Positions 37,450-53,005 of a stretch of DNA of 64,000 nt are shown here, piece by piece. Under the pieces are notes generated by a model. It worked only from the letters and a program-made list of their open reading frames with translations, was not told the DNA's origin and did not search any database. Location of the stretch: contig JAULJL010000027.1 of the NCBI GenBank assembly GCA_030761205.1, positions 6,329,001 through 6,393,000 of the forward strand, in the 5' to 3' direction. The position numbers and the translations under genes are program-made. Position 1 is the first letter of the stretch; every line of letters begins with the position of its first letter. Source of the DNA: Fremontodendron californicum. Taxonomy: Eukaryota > Streptophyta > Magnoliopsida > Malvales > Malvaceae.

Positions 37450-40400
37450 TCAATACCCTAAAACTTTGGATGCCAATTCTAATAAAGGATCCAAAGCACT
37501 TGGAGCAAACTTCCTAGCAAAAAGATAGCAAACTGTAGATGGCTGGCTATTATAAAGGCATAATTGACCTTCAAAAATCTTCTTAAAGAAACCTTCTGTT
37601 ATATCAGCCTTCCCAAATGCGGCTGGATGAGCACCACCCCTTGACCAATCTGTCCAAGTAAGAGTCCTGTTTGCCAAGAGATGAGGCAATTGGATGCTCA
37701 GCATTGTCGGGAAATAGTGCTCATCCACATAACAAGCTGGCCGGCAGAACTCCTTAAACTTGGGATAATAGGTGGTGTCTTCGATTATATTAAGTGCAAG
37801 CTTCCTGTTAACTTCAAACCATTGAGACCCTTTACGCCATTGGCTAAGTGTGACCTCCGGTTGCATGCGTTGATCGTAGCGTCCTCTCCCATAAGGTCCC
37901 AGTTCGTCAAATGAACCCATAAAGCTGTGTCTTGATCTTGATATATAGCGATAGATTATGCTGAAATTGTGCAGAGGAATGCAAGACTCGGACAAGAGAA
38001 TAAACCATTCATTGGAGATATCAAGCAATGCATTAGCAATGAGTCTTCTCTCAGCCTCGCACATACTCATCTTTCCCCACTCCACCATCTGCAAAGAATT
38101 TTTAAAAAATAAAAATTTAAACAAACATCTTCAGAGAACAACTTGCAATAAGTGTCATCCACCAAAAAAATTGATCTCACTTCTAATTGTCACAGTCCTT
38201 GTGAAGAGAAAAATGGATAGTATATAAACATCCAAATTCTACACGCATTTTCAAGATCTACAAGTTGTATCTTATTATTTGATAGAATAAATAGTTACTA
38301 TGTTACTCCGACTTTTCATTTTTCTTGAAGTATTCATGTTCGACACATATTTGAACATGAACATGAGGGTACGATCCTCCAAATATATGAAATAACTTTT
38401 AAAAATTAAGTATACCCGATTCGAATGCATACCCGTATCCAACACTCACTCCCAACAACTAATCACAAAAAGGAGTATTTTAGGTTCTGCTATATCTTAT
38501 TGCAAGCAATTAACACCATCCTCTGCTTAACTACAATGTAAAAGTTAGCAAGTCATGTCCTGATTGCCAATTATTATGCTAGTGGAACCGCTCTACTTGA
38601 ACCAAGCAATGACTGTACAAATAGCATAGAACTAAACATGAAGATCTAGGGAAAACAAAATTATTCGAAAAAGATATGATAACAAATAACAAAGAAATCA
38701 TCAAAGTGCGATGAACATCTCTTGCCATACCCTTGGCATCACCACATACATAAAGATATCCTCCCTTAGAAATTAGGCTCCATATATATGCAGCCTGTAC
38801 ACCAAAATCAACATATGTTATAGTGCACCACTTTTATATCATTGACTGCAATCTCTGTTGGTTCCATTTTCACCCTGAAGATGAAGAAAAAGGTATCCAT
38901 CTTGTATTTATGGCCACAATTAAGAGGCATCCTAGTGAAGATGCTAAAAGAAATTGCACCAGGCTCTACTCTGTGAATACAATATTCTATATGGATAATG
39001 GAGGACAAATAAAATTTATAGACCAATCCTTAGAAAAGAACATACTGATTGCTTATTATCAGGCAAAGCCCAACTACATGAAATGATCTAAAGAAAACTA
39101 CAGCTCTTTCTGGATAATACCAATAGGAAAAGGTAAATAGCAATTGCATTCCACCGACAGTAATGGAAAGTCAATCGGTTTAATGAAATTTCCAAAATAG
39201 GAATTAAAGAAAACCTTAAGAACCCAGCAGCTTCCAAGCATATAGATTCAAAGGGAAAGTCCACCTCAATGCCACATCAAACTTATATATAAGCAAATAT
39301 CTACTATCCCATGGTACTTTGAACTGCTTTCCTTGTAGTAATCCATATCACCTGGACTCTTCATTTTCTTTAAAATATCCGTTTTTGACTCCTGTGTCTG
39401 ACACATAATCGAACATGGGTACGGAGGTATGATCCTCCAAATATATGAAAAAACTTAGAAAAACGTGTCGACACATACCCGTATCCAACACTCACCCCCG
39501 AGTCCAAGTAACATAGGTAGTAATTACTTCTAAGTAATCAAAATGATTATAGCTTAGCATCCAAGAAAGTAGGATATTGTTTTTTTTTCCAGAATAGACT
39601 AGGAACTTGGTAAATGACAGGGGTTATAAATTTGAGCCACATATGCAAGCGATGGCTATATAAATTTTGTATAGTTGTGTGGGACAAAGTAGATACAACT
39701 ATACTCTTTGAATAGAACAAAATGAAAATAATCAGCAATCAGTCAGTCAAGATGAAAATTTGATCAGCATCCATCACATAAAGTGAAACAACTTCATTGA
39801 AGTTGCTAATGTTTGCATACATGCTTGTCACAGAATTATGTTTTATTCATCAGCATCATGTTAATTCACATAATGTTGAAATAACAGAACAAGCTTCAAG
39901 TGCAGCTACCTCCACTAACTCTACTCCAAAGCTCAGTAAAGACAAACAAGAAAGAGATGGCAGCAAAATGTAACAATTACTTTTATTGAGCTTTCAAACT
40001 GTATATATCAGTAAACTACATGACTCAATAATATATATAGACTACTTTAGAAATCTGTAGAAAGTAATTCATAAATAACATGACTCTTTGATAAACTAAC
40101 AAGGATAAACATAGACATTAATTTGGAGAATGAACCGAGTAACCATCACAAATTTCAACAAATACAAGCTCAAGAAATTTATGTTAAAAAGTCTCTCATA
40201 TGTAACCAAAAAAAAAAGAAGAAAAAAAATCAACATATGTGAAAAAAAGATGAAAGGCTTGTTGATACCTGACTTGGGATTTGTCTCCTGTAGAAAGCGG
40301 ATGATTGTGGATAGCCAGCAATGTAAGACGGCAGCGCATGGACATATATCGAGTAATGCCCTTCATGCCCCTTGAAGAATCTGTCCCAAAGAGGAGCCAG

Positions 40401-40790
40401 TGGCAATGGCCCTTTGGTCAAGAACATGAAGGCAATCTTGGGGACTCTCTTAAAAGGATATTCCTTGATTTGAGGAACAAATGAAGCTGTCCACAGTAAT
40501 TCTGTATCATTCATAGTATGCATCAAGTTTGATGGAGTCCTAATCCAACTTTCTATGGTATTAGCCTTTTCAAACAAAGGCTGAATAGTGGATGGTGCTA
40601 CAGTAGCTATCTGCTGGATCGCAGAAAATCGTACTGAATACATACTGATGATCGATAATCCGAGGCCCAGGACCAAAAACAACAAACAAAATAGAAGGAG
40701 TCTCAAAGGCAAAGCCCTGGAGAGGTTCGTTCTGATTGCAGAAACCGGGTCCTTACCTTCCTCCATTGCTATCACCCTTGACTGTGTCAT
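37450..40790 (-). CDS. Core-2/I-branching (GT14, DUF266) glycosyltransferase, two exons
   Basis: Exon 1 runs 40790 to 40269 (174 codons) and exon 2 38088 to 37450 (212 codons plus stop), joined by a GT-AG intron of about 2.2 kb; 386 aa in total. Residues about 28-50 ([20 protein letters not shown]) form a single signal-anchor helix, so a type II Golgi protein is expected. The catalytic region has [102 protein letters not shown] and CYLFARKF, the conserved blocks of plant BC10-like proteins. These are thought to transfer sugars to cell-wall or glycoprotein acceptors; the exact substrate is not known. An ATG at codon 9 is an alternative start. Intron 1 contains two M1 MITEs. Confidence 0.92.
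38299..38460. mobile_element. hAT-type MITE, family M1 copy C (in GT14 intron)
   Basis: Starts tatgttactccgacttttcattttt and continues with gatcctccaaatatatga, as in copies D and E, but the right end (cactcactcccaacaac) is eroded and no target duplication is seen. Confidence 0.7.
39343..39516. mobile_element. hAT-type MITE, family M1 copy D (in GT14 intron)
   Basis: Starts ccatatcacctggactcttc and ends gagtccaagtaacatag. Perfect 8-bp target duplication GTAGTAAT at 39335-39342 and 39517-39524. Confidence 0.9.
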
Positions 40791-43060
40791 AACTTAAAAT
40801 CCCTCAATTAAAATCAGCTTTCTGGGGTTTGTATTTCCTCTAAAACCAAACCAAGAAGCACCCTTTTAGGATCAAAACCTTTCCCCTAGATGACAAATCC
40901 AAAACTTTGAAACACGTCTTATATAGAAAGGAGTTAAATGATGGTTTATAATAGAATAAGATCACTGATATATAAATAAGCAAAGTAAATCACTTTTTTG
41001 CCAAATGAGTATCTGTAAAACAAGAAGGGAAATAAGTACGGCAAGATTGACAGAACATTTCGAAGAAATCAATGACCTTTCTTCCGGTGATCTCGGAGAA
41101 AATAAACACTACATGTGAAAATGATGGCGAAGAGATTTAGAGATAGAAAAGAAGGGAAAGAAATTGTTGTTACCGTATCCATATGTTTGACATGTTTTTT
41201 TATATAAGGTTGAATTTAATAGGAGAAACGTTTTGAATAACAAGATGGATCATTTAAGACTTTCCCTTAAATTCTTGAATTCCGCCAGCTTTGAATGAAT
41301 GTTATCAATTGATGTTTTTGGTAATAGAAAGAGAGAGAGAGATTTATGGGACTTTTCTTCTGTACATGGAATGTTTTCTTTTTTTTGTTGTTGTTGTTTT
41401 TAACAAGTTGAAACTGTTAAATTAACCAAATAGCAAATAGCAAAAAGACAAAAAGAGAAAGAGAAATGAAAAAATGGGTATGAAGAAACCTCGGATTTGG
41501 TAACAAGTAGAATTTTTGTCTGTTGCTTTGAGTTTAGAACTGAGATTGTCTTTTGTTTGTAGCTTGGGCTGCCATGTCCGCTAGTGATGTTAGAACTAAC
41601 TTCCTTCAGTTTCAACTACGGGGATTGTGGTTTTGAATATGAAATAGAACTCTGGTTAGTCTCAAACTCTGAACCCTATTATCTCGCTGAATCTCAACAG
41701 TCTGAGACTAGATTTTCAATTTTTCATCAATGGAATTTTAGTTCTCAACAGATTTCTGAGACTAGATTCTCATGAATGGAATTTTGAGAAAAGCCACATT
41801 GAAAAAAAAAAAAATTGAAAAGACTTGCAGAAGGATGATGAAGAAAACAGGGAAAGGGTCCATAAAGTATGCAGAGATATTATTTATGTTAACTCTCATT
41901 ACTCATTGGACCAACAAAATAAAACTTGCAAAAAGAGATGAAGACTTGTCAAGAAAAAAATTGAGAATGATTGATGGACAAGCAAATTTCAGCTTTTCAA
42001 AGGTAGGAATGATTCGATGATTCGAATACTAGAAATTTCCCCCAGGAAATAATGCATGGCGACGAGAAAGATCGGGAGCATTAGAATGTGCCGTGCAATT
42101 GCATGCTGCTGCTGCTGAGCCAAGGCCTAAGTTATATGTAGAGCCCGAGTTAAGACTTAAGAGAGGCCCAGTATGTCCAGACCACTGTGGCAAAGCTTTT
42201 AACCAAACGAACAAAGAGAATGGTTGTCCAGTAAAGTGAGTTAGAAGCAACCGAACATAAACCAGAACATGGTTACATGGCTCTAAACTGGAAGAGAAAG
42301 GAGGATCCAGATCAACTGCCTGTCTCTAACGATCGCAAATTGGATTTCTAAACCTGCTCCTATGAAGAGAAAAGTCTTCAAATCCACTTTCAATAGTAAC
42401 CTTAATCAGAATCTGCTGCCTGCTAGAAAGAAAATGATTAGCTATACTGACTAGATGTTTAATTTTCTCCAACAAACAAGATATAGATAGCCACACCTCT
42501 GAACCTACAATTTAATCCAATTGGTTCATACAATTATCATTAAAAAATGATATTCAACAGATCTGAATTTCGAATTCTAACATCTGGATCCCTTCCCTTA
42601 TCTCTAGAGCGACCTCCTTAGTCCTTTGTACCCAAAAATATTGATGGCCACACCTCTCCTCCGAACTAAACCCCACCTAAATCAATTATATCTTTAGCAA
42701 ATTGAATTCACGAGGAGACACAAAAACACCAGCAGTTGGGACCCCAATTTAACCATCTCAATTTACCAACTTCTACATTCCATATCACTCGTTGAAATTC
42801 AGAGACCATCGAATTTCAGTAGTAAACAATTCTTCTAATAATACTGCAGAACAATTTAGAAAAAAGAACGTAAAGGACGAGGAATCGAGGCTCTTAGTAA
42901 ATATTTGAAATCAACAGATACCAGTATTTTAGTTTTCTTAAACCAAAAAAAAAAGGTCCAAACTAAGTCAGAACTCAGAACAATATAATGCTAATGAAGC
43001 TAGAAAAATTTCAATATAATGTTCCAATCAAACTTCCAAACATCCTACAATGCAGGACTC
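40791..43060. other. Non-coding DNA between the GT14 and eS30 genes
   Basis: Holds the promoter and 5' UTR of the GT14 gene (40791 to about 41200) and a non-coding region beyond. Short frames at 41584-42250 show no family similarity that I can recognise. Confidence 0.4.
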
Positions 43061-43074
43061 CAACAAGCCCAACC

Positions 43075-44382
<1,308 letters not shown>

Positions 44383-44778
44383 TTGTGATTTGTCGTTGCT
44401 TCTCTGGTTACAGGTGGTGAGAGAGGATGGCGACTTTTGGAGGAATTTAGGGTTAGGGTTTTTTAATCTGGTATTTATCAGAGAACAACATTGAACCGTT
44501 TTCTTGACCCGTCTTAAAAAACGGGTTGGGGCCCATAACACAAATTGGGTTGGGCTTTTTATAATCCATAATTGTCTTAAACTGAACCTAATTGAGTCCA
44601 ATCCATTTTTTCTTTTTAATTTTTTAGCTTTTAACTTGGCTAATATCTCAATTTAGGATATTTAGTTTGAGTGTTTAAAAACAATAAAGTTACTTGAAAT
44701 TTAATTAGATTTTGGAACACCCAAAAAAAAATTATAAAAAGTAAAAAAAAAAAAAATGGTGAGAGAATAAAGAAGTTA

Positions 44779-45887
44779 GGTTTTTTTATATTAATATAGC
44801 AAAAAAAAATTTATTTACGAAAATACCGCTCTTTTCAGATTAATTCCCAAAATCCGCTTTTTTTTTATCAGTTTGGAAATCGCCATGGCTGAAAATTTTA
44901 ATTTTTTTTAAAATACCAGTTGGAAAATCACCATGGCCTATGGCGATTTCCCAACTAAAATTTGCAAAATTTTTTTTTCCCATTGGGAAATCGCCACCGT
45001 GCGTGGCGATTTCCCAAAGGTTTTATTTTTTCTTTTTTTTTTATTTTTTTTTCAAATTTTTGGGAAAATATGAAAAACATGATTCAATAGTGAACTTATT
45101 GTGAAATGGTATAATGAATAAAAGTTATTTGAAAAAGAGAAATAAATAATTAGAAATTATTATAAAGGATTAGACCTGCTCACGGGCCGGGCAACCCGCC
45201 CGGCCCGACAGGCCCGGCCCGTATTGGGCCGGGCCTGGATAGGATAATTTATGTTCCAGGCCGGCCCGGCCCGGCCCGTAACAGTGATTTTTATTATAAT
45301 AATATTATTTTATTTTAATTAAAAATATAAAAAAATTTATTTTTTTATTCCAATGAACAGTGATTCGGGCCGAAACGGGAGGGCCTGGGCAGAAAAGAAA
45401 AAAAAATGGGCCGCGGCCCGGCCCATGAGTACCTCTATAAAGGATATTGTAAAGACAAAATTATCCTTGATAAAAAAACGTTCTCTTCCCTTTTTCTTTT
45501 ATTTTTTAATTTAATTTTTAATTAAAAAATAAATATTCTGAAAATAAAAACTTTTTAATTTTTTTTAAAAAAAAAATTAATTTTTTATTTACTTTTTTTA
45601 TTTAAAAAATTTTAAAAAATAAAAATAATATGCCTAAAATTAATTTTTATTTATTTCTCTTTTTCAAATAACTTTTATTCATTATACCATTTCACAATAA
45701 GTTCACTATTGGTACATGTTTTTCATATTTTTCCAAGAATTAAAAAATATATATACATGAAGGAAAATCGCCACCCCCATGGCGATTTCTCAGCTAATAT
45801 TAAAACCAGCGTATTTTGGAAAATAATCTAAAAGCAACTGTATTTTGGGAATTTTTTTTTTTAGCTATATTAAAATAAAAAAAAACC
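44779..45887. mobile_element. Mutator-like foldback element, 1,109 bp, with nested hAT MITE
   Basis: Ends are GGTTTTTTTATATTAATATAGC and its inverted counterpart (gctatattaaaataaaaaaaaacc). The perfect 10-bp target duplication AAAGAAGTTA (44769-44778, 45888-45897) fits Mutator-type insertion. The two arms are long inverted repeats: about 80 bases around 45070-45160 (aatagtgaacttattgtgaa...) recur inverted at about 45630-45725. The left arm and the far right contain repeated gggaaatcgccatggc-type palindromes. No transposase is present. Confidence 0.85.
45171..45437. mobile_element. hAT-type MITE, family M2 copy 1, GC-rich ends
   Basis: Starts tagacctgctcacgggccggg and ends ggcccatgagtacctcta. 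Perfect 8-bp target duplication TAAAGGAT at 45163-45170 and 45438-45445. The GC-rich tips (repeats of ggcccg) contrast with the AT-rich middle. It is nested inside the foldback element. Confidence 0.92.
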
Positions 45888-45899
45888 AAAGAAGTTAAG

Positions 45900-47440
45900 T
45901 AATTGTATTTTTTATAGGGTAGTTTTTCTCTATTGAATGTGTAAATAATTTAAAAAATAAAATTAATTAATATTTTTAAATAATCATATTAAATGAAATT
46001 TATAGTTGTATATTTTCTATGATTTTTGGATTTTGTATCAATTGAGTTAGTGTTTTCACTCGTGATATTAAATGCAATGAGAGATTTTATTATTAATATA
46101 AATATATATGATTGCAAACAAATAAAGTTTTTTGAAATTCGTCTTTAAGATCTTCAAGAAATGAGATTAAGTTTAGCTAAAACTTGAAATACCTTGAAAG
46201 TATTATTAAAGAGTTGTTTGACTATTTAATTTTACTTTTATTTATTAAAAAAATAATTATGGATTAATTAATAAAATATTAATTAATAAATCCCTAGAGC
46301 AATTTATCTTATTTCAATTATTTAAAGGATAAATATTTTTTACATGTGATATTCCAAGATGAACTTTTAAACTCCAATATATCATATATATAGAGTGAGA
46401 GTTAGATTCTAAACAATAAATATGTTCATAATAAAAAAAAATGAAAAGTTAATATATATAAATTCGTTTAAACAAAAAATATATATATATATATAATGGT
46501 TCATGAATTAATGGTTCCAAAGTAAATCTTTGGGAGAAAAAAAGAATATAATTTTATTTTATTTTGAAACGATAAAATTTGTTTAAATTTTTGTAATTTT
46601 TATAATACCAATTATTTAGATGGGTCAAACTTATATTTCGCATATAGATTATAGTAAATTCATTAAATTGTCTAATGTAGTACCTGTAATTTCTATAATT
46701 CTATAATATCATTATGTCTGTCAATATATTTTATTTTATAACATGTTAACTCATAATGTTGACGTGGAATTGACAAATAACAATATGCAATGTGTCATAA
46801 TTTAAAAAAAAAAAGTCAAAAATAAAAAACCATATATATATTTTTAAAAAAATCCAATTGGCATATATTTTGAAAAATAAAAAGTAATTTTATGTTTTAA
46901 AATCAAAGTATAATATTTTCAATTTTTTTAAAAATTATAAAAATAAATATTTTTTATATTGAATATAAAAATATTAAAAAAAGTATAATAAATTATTGTT
47001 CAATAGCAGTATTTAATGAGCATATATTATTTTTAGATAAATTTATAAAAAAATAAAAATGATTTTAAAAAATTATTAAGAATTGATTAAAAGAATAAAA
47101 GAAAAGTAATTTCTTTTATATTAATCAATATGATCATAGGAAATGAATTGATCAATACGAATCGATATAGACTGATATGGCCTATCCCGATCATACAAAA
47201 ATAAATAATACAAAAACTTAAATATATGAATTTATCTCAAAAGCATTGGTGCATATATATATATATATTATAGATTATATTTAAATACTTTTTTAAGAAA
47301 ATAAAAGCTGAATGTGTAAACGGATAAAAAACTTATTTAAAAAAATAAAATAAACTCTGATTATTCATTTTTGGTGAAATATACTTAAAATTTGTGTAAA
47401 ATTAAATAAAAGAAAAAGAAAAACCCTTTAGAGTTATACA
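45900..47440. other. AT-rich intergenic DNA
   Basis: No gene seen. It contains short TA repeats (46480-46495, 47255-47270). The last ~80 bases before 47515 are the promoter and 5' UTR of the methyltransferase gene. Confidence 0.5.
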
Positions 47441-47514
47441 CTTATAAGTTATACCTCATCTCTATATTTATCTCTTCAGTTTTCCCTCTCCATAATAAAC
47501 CCAAAACCCCTAAA

Positions 47515-50500
47515 ATGGCCACTATCCCAAGCCATGCCTTAAGACACCTCACCTTAACTCGGCCATGGCTCCGCAAAATCCGCTGCACAACCTCTCTCGC
47601 GTTTTCCAGTCAAGACCCACACCAAACCCACCCTGACAACAACAACAACGATACTGCCGACACCAAAAAAACCAACAGCAGCAATTCACAAGCATTCTTT
47701 CCAAAGAAAAACCAAGTCTTGGAGCTTGAATGTGAGAGCTTGGCTTTCAAAGGGAAAGGTGTTTGCAAGGTGGCAGATTCTGGGTTTGTTTTGTTGTGTG
47801 ACAATGCACTTCCTGGAGAACGCTTCATTGGCCGTGTTCGTCGCAAGAAAGGAAGTTACGCTGAGGTAAATGATATGTATGCCCAGGAAAGCCACCATCT
47901 TGTCCTTTTAATTCGTTTGTTTAATTTGAATTTTAGGTTTTGTCACATTTGGGTTTACATCTATTTAAAAAAAAATATTTTCTATGTATTTGTTTTCTAA
48001 GTAAATGAAGGAAAGGGTAGAAAAAAGGACAAATTATTTAAATTTTTGTTCTTTTTATCTTTAAGTTCTTCCTTTTTACTAAATACTGCATTCATATTAA
48101 AGGATGGAAATTGGGAGTTAACACCTTGACTCATATTTTTATTGCCTTGAATCTTTGACATTTCACTTCATCTGAGTTGGATGTTTTCATTATGGTTGGA
48201 GACCATATGTAAGAGGAGCATTTTATCTTATTCGTGGCACAATTGTTTGAGTTCATGATCTATGAAGACCGTTTCATGTGCTATTCATGAGACTCAACAA
48301 TGGACCTTAGAAACAAATCAAGTCACCGTCTTTTTTTGGCTATAAATTTCAAATTTTGAGTTCATGTCTTGAACAGAGTAATAGTTGGTGAGTAATCTCC
48401 ACAAAAATATATCTGTAATCTGAAGCATTTCACATTTGTTCATGGACTCTGTTTGTGTATTTTCACTCTAAAATAATTTATGATATTGTGAAAGGCCTTA
48501 TGGTAATGTGGTCGGATAAAATTTTGCTGAAATGAGTTATATGGGTTCAAATATTTGTTTCTGGGGGAGTTGATCCTTCAACAATTATATGATATTTTAT
48601 TTTGTTAATGTACAGGTGACCAAGTTGAAGACATTATCTCCTCATTGGGACTTTGTACATGCCCCTTGCGAGTATGCATCATATTGTGGAGGTTGTAAAA
48701 CACAAAACCTGTCTTATGAGGCTCAGCTCAGAGCTAAGGAGCAACAAGTACGTGAATTGGTCATCCATGTTGGAAAGTTTTCCGATAAAAACCCAGATTT
48801 CTCATGTATTTTGAAGCCCATCATTCCTTGTAATGTACAGTTTCATTATCGGAATAAGGTTAGTGTGGAATTTAGAGCTTAGTAAGGCTGAGTTTGATTC
48901 TGTGCTAAAACTGCAATAATTATCTCTCTAGCTAGCTACTTAAAAGCAAATTGTAAAGTAGTTTGTAAGGTCTGAATTTGCTGAGAAGTCAATCCTCTGA
49001 TTCTTATGGTGATTTATGTCACAAGGATCCGTTTTGAAGTTCTTATAGTTTTTTGATATGTAAGCACCATGCTCTTGTTTGATTTAATTTCATTTTCCTT
49101 ATCTTCAATTAAATAGTTCTGATGTGTTTGATTGCATATAGACAAAATGATACCTGTTTTACTCAAAACTCAGAATCAGGTAGACAGCAATGGGAAAACT
49201 TGCATTATAATTTAATCATGACATTATAATCTACACGTTATGACTCGAGCCAATAAAAGTTTGAGAAAAGAAAATATTTCTGGCATCTTGTACACATACT
49301 GCTATTCAAGTTCTCTGTTGGGATCTTTTATTGTATTTCAGCATTGGTTAAAGGAAGAGTAGAAGATAGAGATCACTGGCATGCGGTTGTATTGACCATT
49401 AATCCACTGCTACTTGACTGGATTTATTACCATTTGCTTTCTTAGCAGCAGTGTATATAATAATTTACAAATTTTTTTTGTCAAATAAATTTGTACATAT
49501 GATATATTCTCAGCTGCTACTCTCCTGCTTCTGCAGATGGAGTTCTCATTTGGTTCTCAGAAATGGTTACCGAAGGAATTATTACATGAGAAACTAGATG
49601 GTAATGAGAATTATGCACTAGGACTGCATGCTCCTGGCTATTTTGATAAGATACTAAATGTTGACAAATGTTTATTACAAAGTGAGCCTGCTAACAAGGT
49701 GTGTATTCTATTTTCCTTATATTACTTAGGCTTGTTTATTCTTTAAGGCACATAATGCACATAAGCTATCTTCATTAGATTTCTTATATGATATACTTGT
49801 CACAAGGTATGTACTCTTTTTTTTTTTTCCTTGAATTTTTCTTGGCAGGTAGATGTTATTATGTAATAGAACTTTGCTATTTCGTACTGGCTTGACTTGC
49901 ATTTAAGATATGTAGATCCTTGCAACTGTACAAGACCATTGGAAAGATCCAGAACTAGGTCTTTCTCCATACAATGTTCACTCTCATGCTGGATTTCTTA
50001 AACATCTAGTTCTGAGAACTGGAAGGTACTTTTGTTTTATTGTTTTATGTGCTACCACTTTCCTTTTCATATTTAAGCATGACATGTTTCTTATTTTATG
50101 GTTACACAGATAAGACACTAGCATTGCAAAAAAAATAGTACATTTTCTTGCAAGTTTCAGTGTATTTACCCCTTTTTGACTAATTAGCAAAATATATTCT
50201 GCTAGATTATCTGGCTGTAATAGAGGAACAGATAGAAACTGAAGAGTAAAAGATCGGTAGAATCTGAGTTGTAAAAAGTGTGAGATCACGATGGAAGTTT
50301 TCTTATTAAAGTCCAAATCAAATATTGATGGACCACCTTGGCAAATTACTATATTTCAATTATTGATGGATTGGTTTCAAGTTTTCATTAGTTGATTAAA
50401 CTTATTATACTTGTTAAGTTAAATGTGCTGAGATTTCCCTTTCCCTTCTCTTTTGGATAAGAGGTGCACTTATAGGTGTTTTTAAATGGAGTTCTTCAAA

Positions 50501-52954
50501 TTTTTTACTATAAAAAGGAGAGATTTGTGAGTTTGTGGACTAAGAAAGAAATTGGTGACCCAAGGAACTATCGTTACTTATATTGTTCATTCTAATATGT
50601 GCAAAGTTGGCACTCAGCAGCCAACTTTTAGTCTTTTGGATTATTCATGCAATTATAGTTATCAAATGGTGTCATTTATCATAAGAAAATAATTAAATGG
50701 TTCCAAGATACGTTTTCTCTGAGTTCATGGATCTCTAATTATCATTTTTCTCTATATTCCCTTCAAATTCCAAAATTACGATTTGTGTTCCAGGGACATG
50801 AAGACCAGTCTGCCTGAACTTATGGTTAACTTTGTCACCTCATCTTACGAGCCAGAGATGCTGAAACCCCTAGTTGAGAAAATTTCAGCTATTCCTGAAG
50901 TGGTATGTGTTAATTATGAATAATTTTGTCAATGTATATTTGCTTTATTTTGTTCAGATGGTGCCATTAGCTTTTGACCTACTATAGATTCCCCGATTTT
51001 TATTTGTGGTTTGATTCTTGGATTGGATGAAAATTGAATGACCCTAAATCTGATCCAATTCGATGAGGCCAGTTATCAGATTGAGCAAGCTTTATGTCTC
51101 CCCAGCTCTTCTAATTTCATCCTTAGATCCCAGGTTGTATTGGTTTGACTGACTGCAAATTAAGCTAGTAATTGATGTAAAACGAGGCTTCATAAATTTC
51201 TTCACATCAAATGACATGATTAAAGAAAAATTTTCTACGATGTCAAAGCCAGGTCATTCTCAGTCATGGTTTTTCTCTCCTTTAATTGAACAGAAAGTTA
51301 TTGTCAAGAATTATAACACTCAAAATGCTGATTCTTAATGAATGAATGAAATAAAAGATTTTGATTGATTTCCATTTTATATTACATTTACTTATTGATT
51401 AGGTACTTGAAATAAAAGGTTACTGATTTATCCCCAAGGAAATTTGCACAGTCCTAATTGTCTTTTGCTTTTGAGTATGGTTTGGCTTGAGAATCTGAAA
51501 GATGGACTGATTATATGCTAGCATTAGCTTATAATCCTACGCGTCTTCCTAATTAATTTTCATTTACCGTGAGAAATATACAAGATAAGTTAAAATGCTG
51601 GTCGCTTGGTTGTTCTTGGCTTCTGAGTAGACATGTTTTTTTGGGGTGATTCTTCTTTGTACATCTTTTATGCTCTTCCATTTTTCACCTTTAAAGTAAT
51701 CATAATATTCTTTGAAAGTGATTCTTCATTAGATAAAGCATGTTGCTTAGCATATTTTCATTAAGTTTTTAGTGACAAGATAAATTATTCTGTTTGTTTG
51801 TCTGATGCTTTATAGGTTAGCATTATGAATAATGTAAATACTTCTGTTGGTAACACATCTGTTGGGGAGGAGGAGTATACTTTGCATGGTAAATCTACGA
51901 TCACCGAGAGTTTGAGAGGTCTAGCATTTCAAATTTCGGCAAACTCTTTTTTCCAAACAAATACTCATCAGGTATGTATCTTGACTAAGATTGAATGCAT
52001 TTTTATGTCATGCTTCTTTAATTGTATTTTTATTACTTGGTGGTTTTGTTGTTTTGCTTCATGGTTACTATTCATAACTTTAACTGGAATGATTTTACAC
52101 TGTTAGGCTGAGATCCTTTATAAACTAATTGAAGATTGTGCTGGTCTGAGAGGGGATGGTTCCGAAATTGTCCTTGACTTATTTTGTGGAACAGGAACCA
52201 TTGGTCTAACACTTGCAAAAAAGTATTTCCCTTCTCAACTTCTATTAATTGATTTCATATAAACATTATGTTTTGCCATCATAATATTCTATTTTTCAGG
52301 ACTAGACATGTTTATGGTTATGAAGTTGTTGCTCAAGCCATCGCAGATGCTCATAGAAATGCCAAGCTGAATGGAATAAGTAATGCTACATTTGTTCAAG
52401 GAGATCTTAATAAAATTGGTGAAAACTTTGGCAAGGATTTTCCAAAGCCAGATATCGTTATTTCAGGTTATCTTCTTATCAGACACCTCGTATATGTAGT
52501 TTTACCCACACTTTTAAAAATAGTTTTTGAAGTATGATAAGTGTGAGTGTGATGCCCGTTTTCTATTTTTGTTTTATTTTGTGTGCTCACCTCAGCTTTA
52601 CAAGGTGAATGAGAGCACTTTTGCAAATATGTGCACTATGATTATAATGTACAAAGATCCTACTTTACGAACCTCTAAAGTTGGAAAATTTGGGTTGGAA
52701 CCGGTGAAATTATTTTAGGTCATATTGTTTAAAAAAAGTAATACAGAATCTTGAACATAAATTTATCTGAGGAAATTTATCCACTTTTTCCTTTTCTATG
52801 CAAATAGTGTGAATACGATGTTATTTTCCTCGCCCTTTTTTTTTTCTTTTTCTTCAATAACATTCTATTCAAATATGCTAGAATAGTTTGGGAAATATTT
52901 GATGTGCATTTGCAATGGAATCTTTGTTGCAACTGGTGTCTATTCTCATTTCTG

Positions 52955-53005
<51 letters not shown>

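Noticed and set aside
41584..42250. Several 60-80-codon frames upstream of eS30 and GT14
   Set aside because: Low-complexity or random, no motif or conserved composition.
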